Position numbers and translations under genes: made by a program. From positions 1-64,000 of the forward strand of contig NZ_LLYA01000035.1 in assembly GCF_001440415.1 (NCBI RefSeq): 64,000 bases of DNA, given 5' to 3'. Under the pieces are notes generated by a model, which was given only the letters and a program-made list of their open reading frames with translations, did no database searches and was not told the DNA's origin. Shown piece by piece: positions 63,172-64,000 of this stretch (its first letter is position 1; each line of letters starts with the position of its first letter). This DNA comes from Bradyrhizobium retamae. GTDB lineage: Bacteria > Pseudomonadota > Alphaproteobacteria > Rhizobiales > Xanthobacteraceae.

Positions 63172-63317
63172 CGCAACGCTCCATCGCCCCACTCTGAACT
63201 TGCGCTGATCATCGCCTGTTAACCTTAACCAATGGTTGTCGCGCCTTCCGATTGGCGCAATCTTACCGAAAAGCGGGCGAATATTTTTCGTCAGCCGCCG
63301 CGTGCGCATCGGCACGC

Positions 63318-63354
63318 GCAAAAGCAAAACGGCGCGGGAAGCTCCCGCGCCGTC
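63318..63354 (-). terminator. Strong rho-independent terminator of the right-hand barrel gene
   Basis: ACGGCGCGGGA (63329-63339) and TCCCGCGCCGT (63343-63353) form a perfect 11-bp stem with a three-base loop. On the minus strand it is followed by TTTTGCTTTTG. It lies 29 bases past the stop at 63383. Confidence 0.85.
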
Positions 63355-63382
63355 TGCAAATATTAACGAGTGAAGGTCGCGA

Positions 63383-64000
63383 TTAACCTTTGCGGATCAG
63401 CGGCGGCGGTGCGTAGACCTGCGGAGATTCCAGATTCCAACGCACGCCGAGCTTCAGATCATGCGAGGTGATATCCTTGAACTTGAAAACATTGTTGGTG
63501 GTTACCCCGGTGTAGTCCGAGAGGATGCCGGTTTGTCCTTCACCCAGATTGACATAACTGTAGGCAAGTTCGAGCACGAGATTCGGATTGACGTTATAGG
63601 CAAGACCAGCGTGGGCTGCCCACGCGAAATTCCACTTCGAGCCGGTCGGCGCGCTCGCGAAACTCGTCGTTGTGAATGGCAGGTTGTTCGTTCCCGTATC
63701 CGTAAAATTCGAGATCGTCACGCGCGCGCCCCCGACGCCGGCACCGATGAACGGGGTAATGCACCACCAGGTGCCGAGATCGACATAGGCATTGGCCATC
63801 ACCAGCCACTCGGACTTGCTGCCACCGTAATTGTCGATCCCACTATAAGCGATGCCGCCGGCAGTTCCGGTGAAGCGGTCGGTCGCTTTAAAATTGGCGT
63901 TGCCACGATACTGCCCGGTCACGTCAGCACGGAACCAGTTGTTGAGCCGGTACCCGACACCGATTCCATAGATGCCTGCAGTGTCGAACGCAGACTGCTG
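63383..64000 (-). CDS. Outer-membrane beta-barrel protein, 5' end outside the window
   Basis: The frame is open from the right window edge, with no start codon inside that gives a signal peptide; about 205 C-terminal residues are present. They show barrel strands: AGIYGIGVGYRLNNWFRADV, YVDLGTWWCITPFIGAGVGG, WNFAWAAHAGLAYNVNPNLV and LELAYSYVNLGEGQTG. The end is HDLKLGVRWNLESPQVYAPP. The pattern matches the Omp25/31-type surface proteins. Unlike many barrels it ends in a polar tail (PPPLIRKG) rather than Phe. A strong terminator follows. Confidence 0.88.
   Translation of the reverse strand, partial: QQSAFDTAGIYGIGVGYRLNNWFRADVTGQYRGNANFKATDRFTGTAGGIAYSGIDNYGGSKSEWLVMANAYVDLGTWWCITPFIGAGVGGARVTISNFTDTGTNNLPFTTTSFASAPTGSKWNFAWAAHAGLAYNVNPNLVLELAYSYVNLGEGQTGILSDYTGVTTNNVFKFKDITSHDLKLGVRWNLESPQVYAPPPLIRKG

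Overview
The window looks like the chromosome of a slow-growing rhizobium, most likely Bradyrhizobium or a close member of the Nitrobacteraceae. This rests on the high G+C, the tripartite-tricarboxylate (Bug/TctC) binding proteins, the BA14K, DUF2336, DUF3309, DUF4112 and DUF5413 proteins, a rhizobial-style hmu haem locus, and at least seven families of intergenic palindromic repeats typical of this group. I saw no rRNA, tRNA, CRISPR array, complete insertion sequence or prophage.

Layout. 0-5 kb: the 3' end of a RecD/UvrD-like helicase, a TPR-caspase protein broken by a one-base frameshift, an msrA-msrB pair (only MsrA carries a signal peptide) and small membrane proteins. 5-11.5 kb: a block of small envelope or exported proteins around a NarL-type two-component system. 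Three near-identical 19-bp inverted repeats in this block suggest a small local regulon. 11.8-14.2 kb: a TreT-like GT4 enzyme followed by a second GT4 enzyme. 14-22.8 kb: DUF2336 protein, a Cys-rich-repeat exported protein, purA, ybaK, an EamA exporter and an MCE-domain protein. 22.8-28 kb: an FMN-dependent 2-hydroxyacid oxidase, then a looser, more A+T-rich stretch with short genes, an RHH regulator, a PHB-depolymerase-type esterase and what looks like a collapsed PHA-synthase-like gene.

28-36 kb is a catabolic block: a GntR regulator, a fumarylacetoacetate-hydrolase-family enzyme, an amino-acid-synthesis family protein, a quinone-oxidoreductase-like enzyme, a type I extradiol dioxygenase and a Bug binding protein. 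Two palindromes with the core ATTTTCGAAAAT lie in front of the two divergent transcription units and are the obvious GntR operators. A second EamA exporter and a second Bug protein follow. 36-42.5 kb: a Cache chemoreceptor, a CtBP-like dehydrogenase, and a sugar-type ABC importer (binding protein and two permeases) with no ATPase gene nearby.

42.5-51.3 kb is a complete haem-uptake locus. tonB, exbD, exbB, hutX, a haem-degrading monooxygenase and the receptor hmuR read leftward; hmuP, hmuT, hmuU and hmuV read rightward. Together they cover outer-membrane capture, energy supply, periplasmic binding, inner-membrane import and cytosolic haem handling and breakdown. 51.3-64 kb: a phytase-like exported protein behind a three-unit Pho box, an overlooked 24-residue membrane peptide, alkB, DUF763 and MuiA-like proteins, serA and serC, a GNAT enzyme, a GST and two outer-membrane beta-barrel proteins, the last cut by the window edge.
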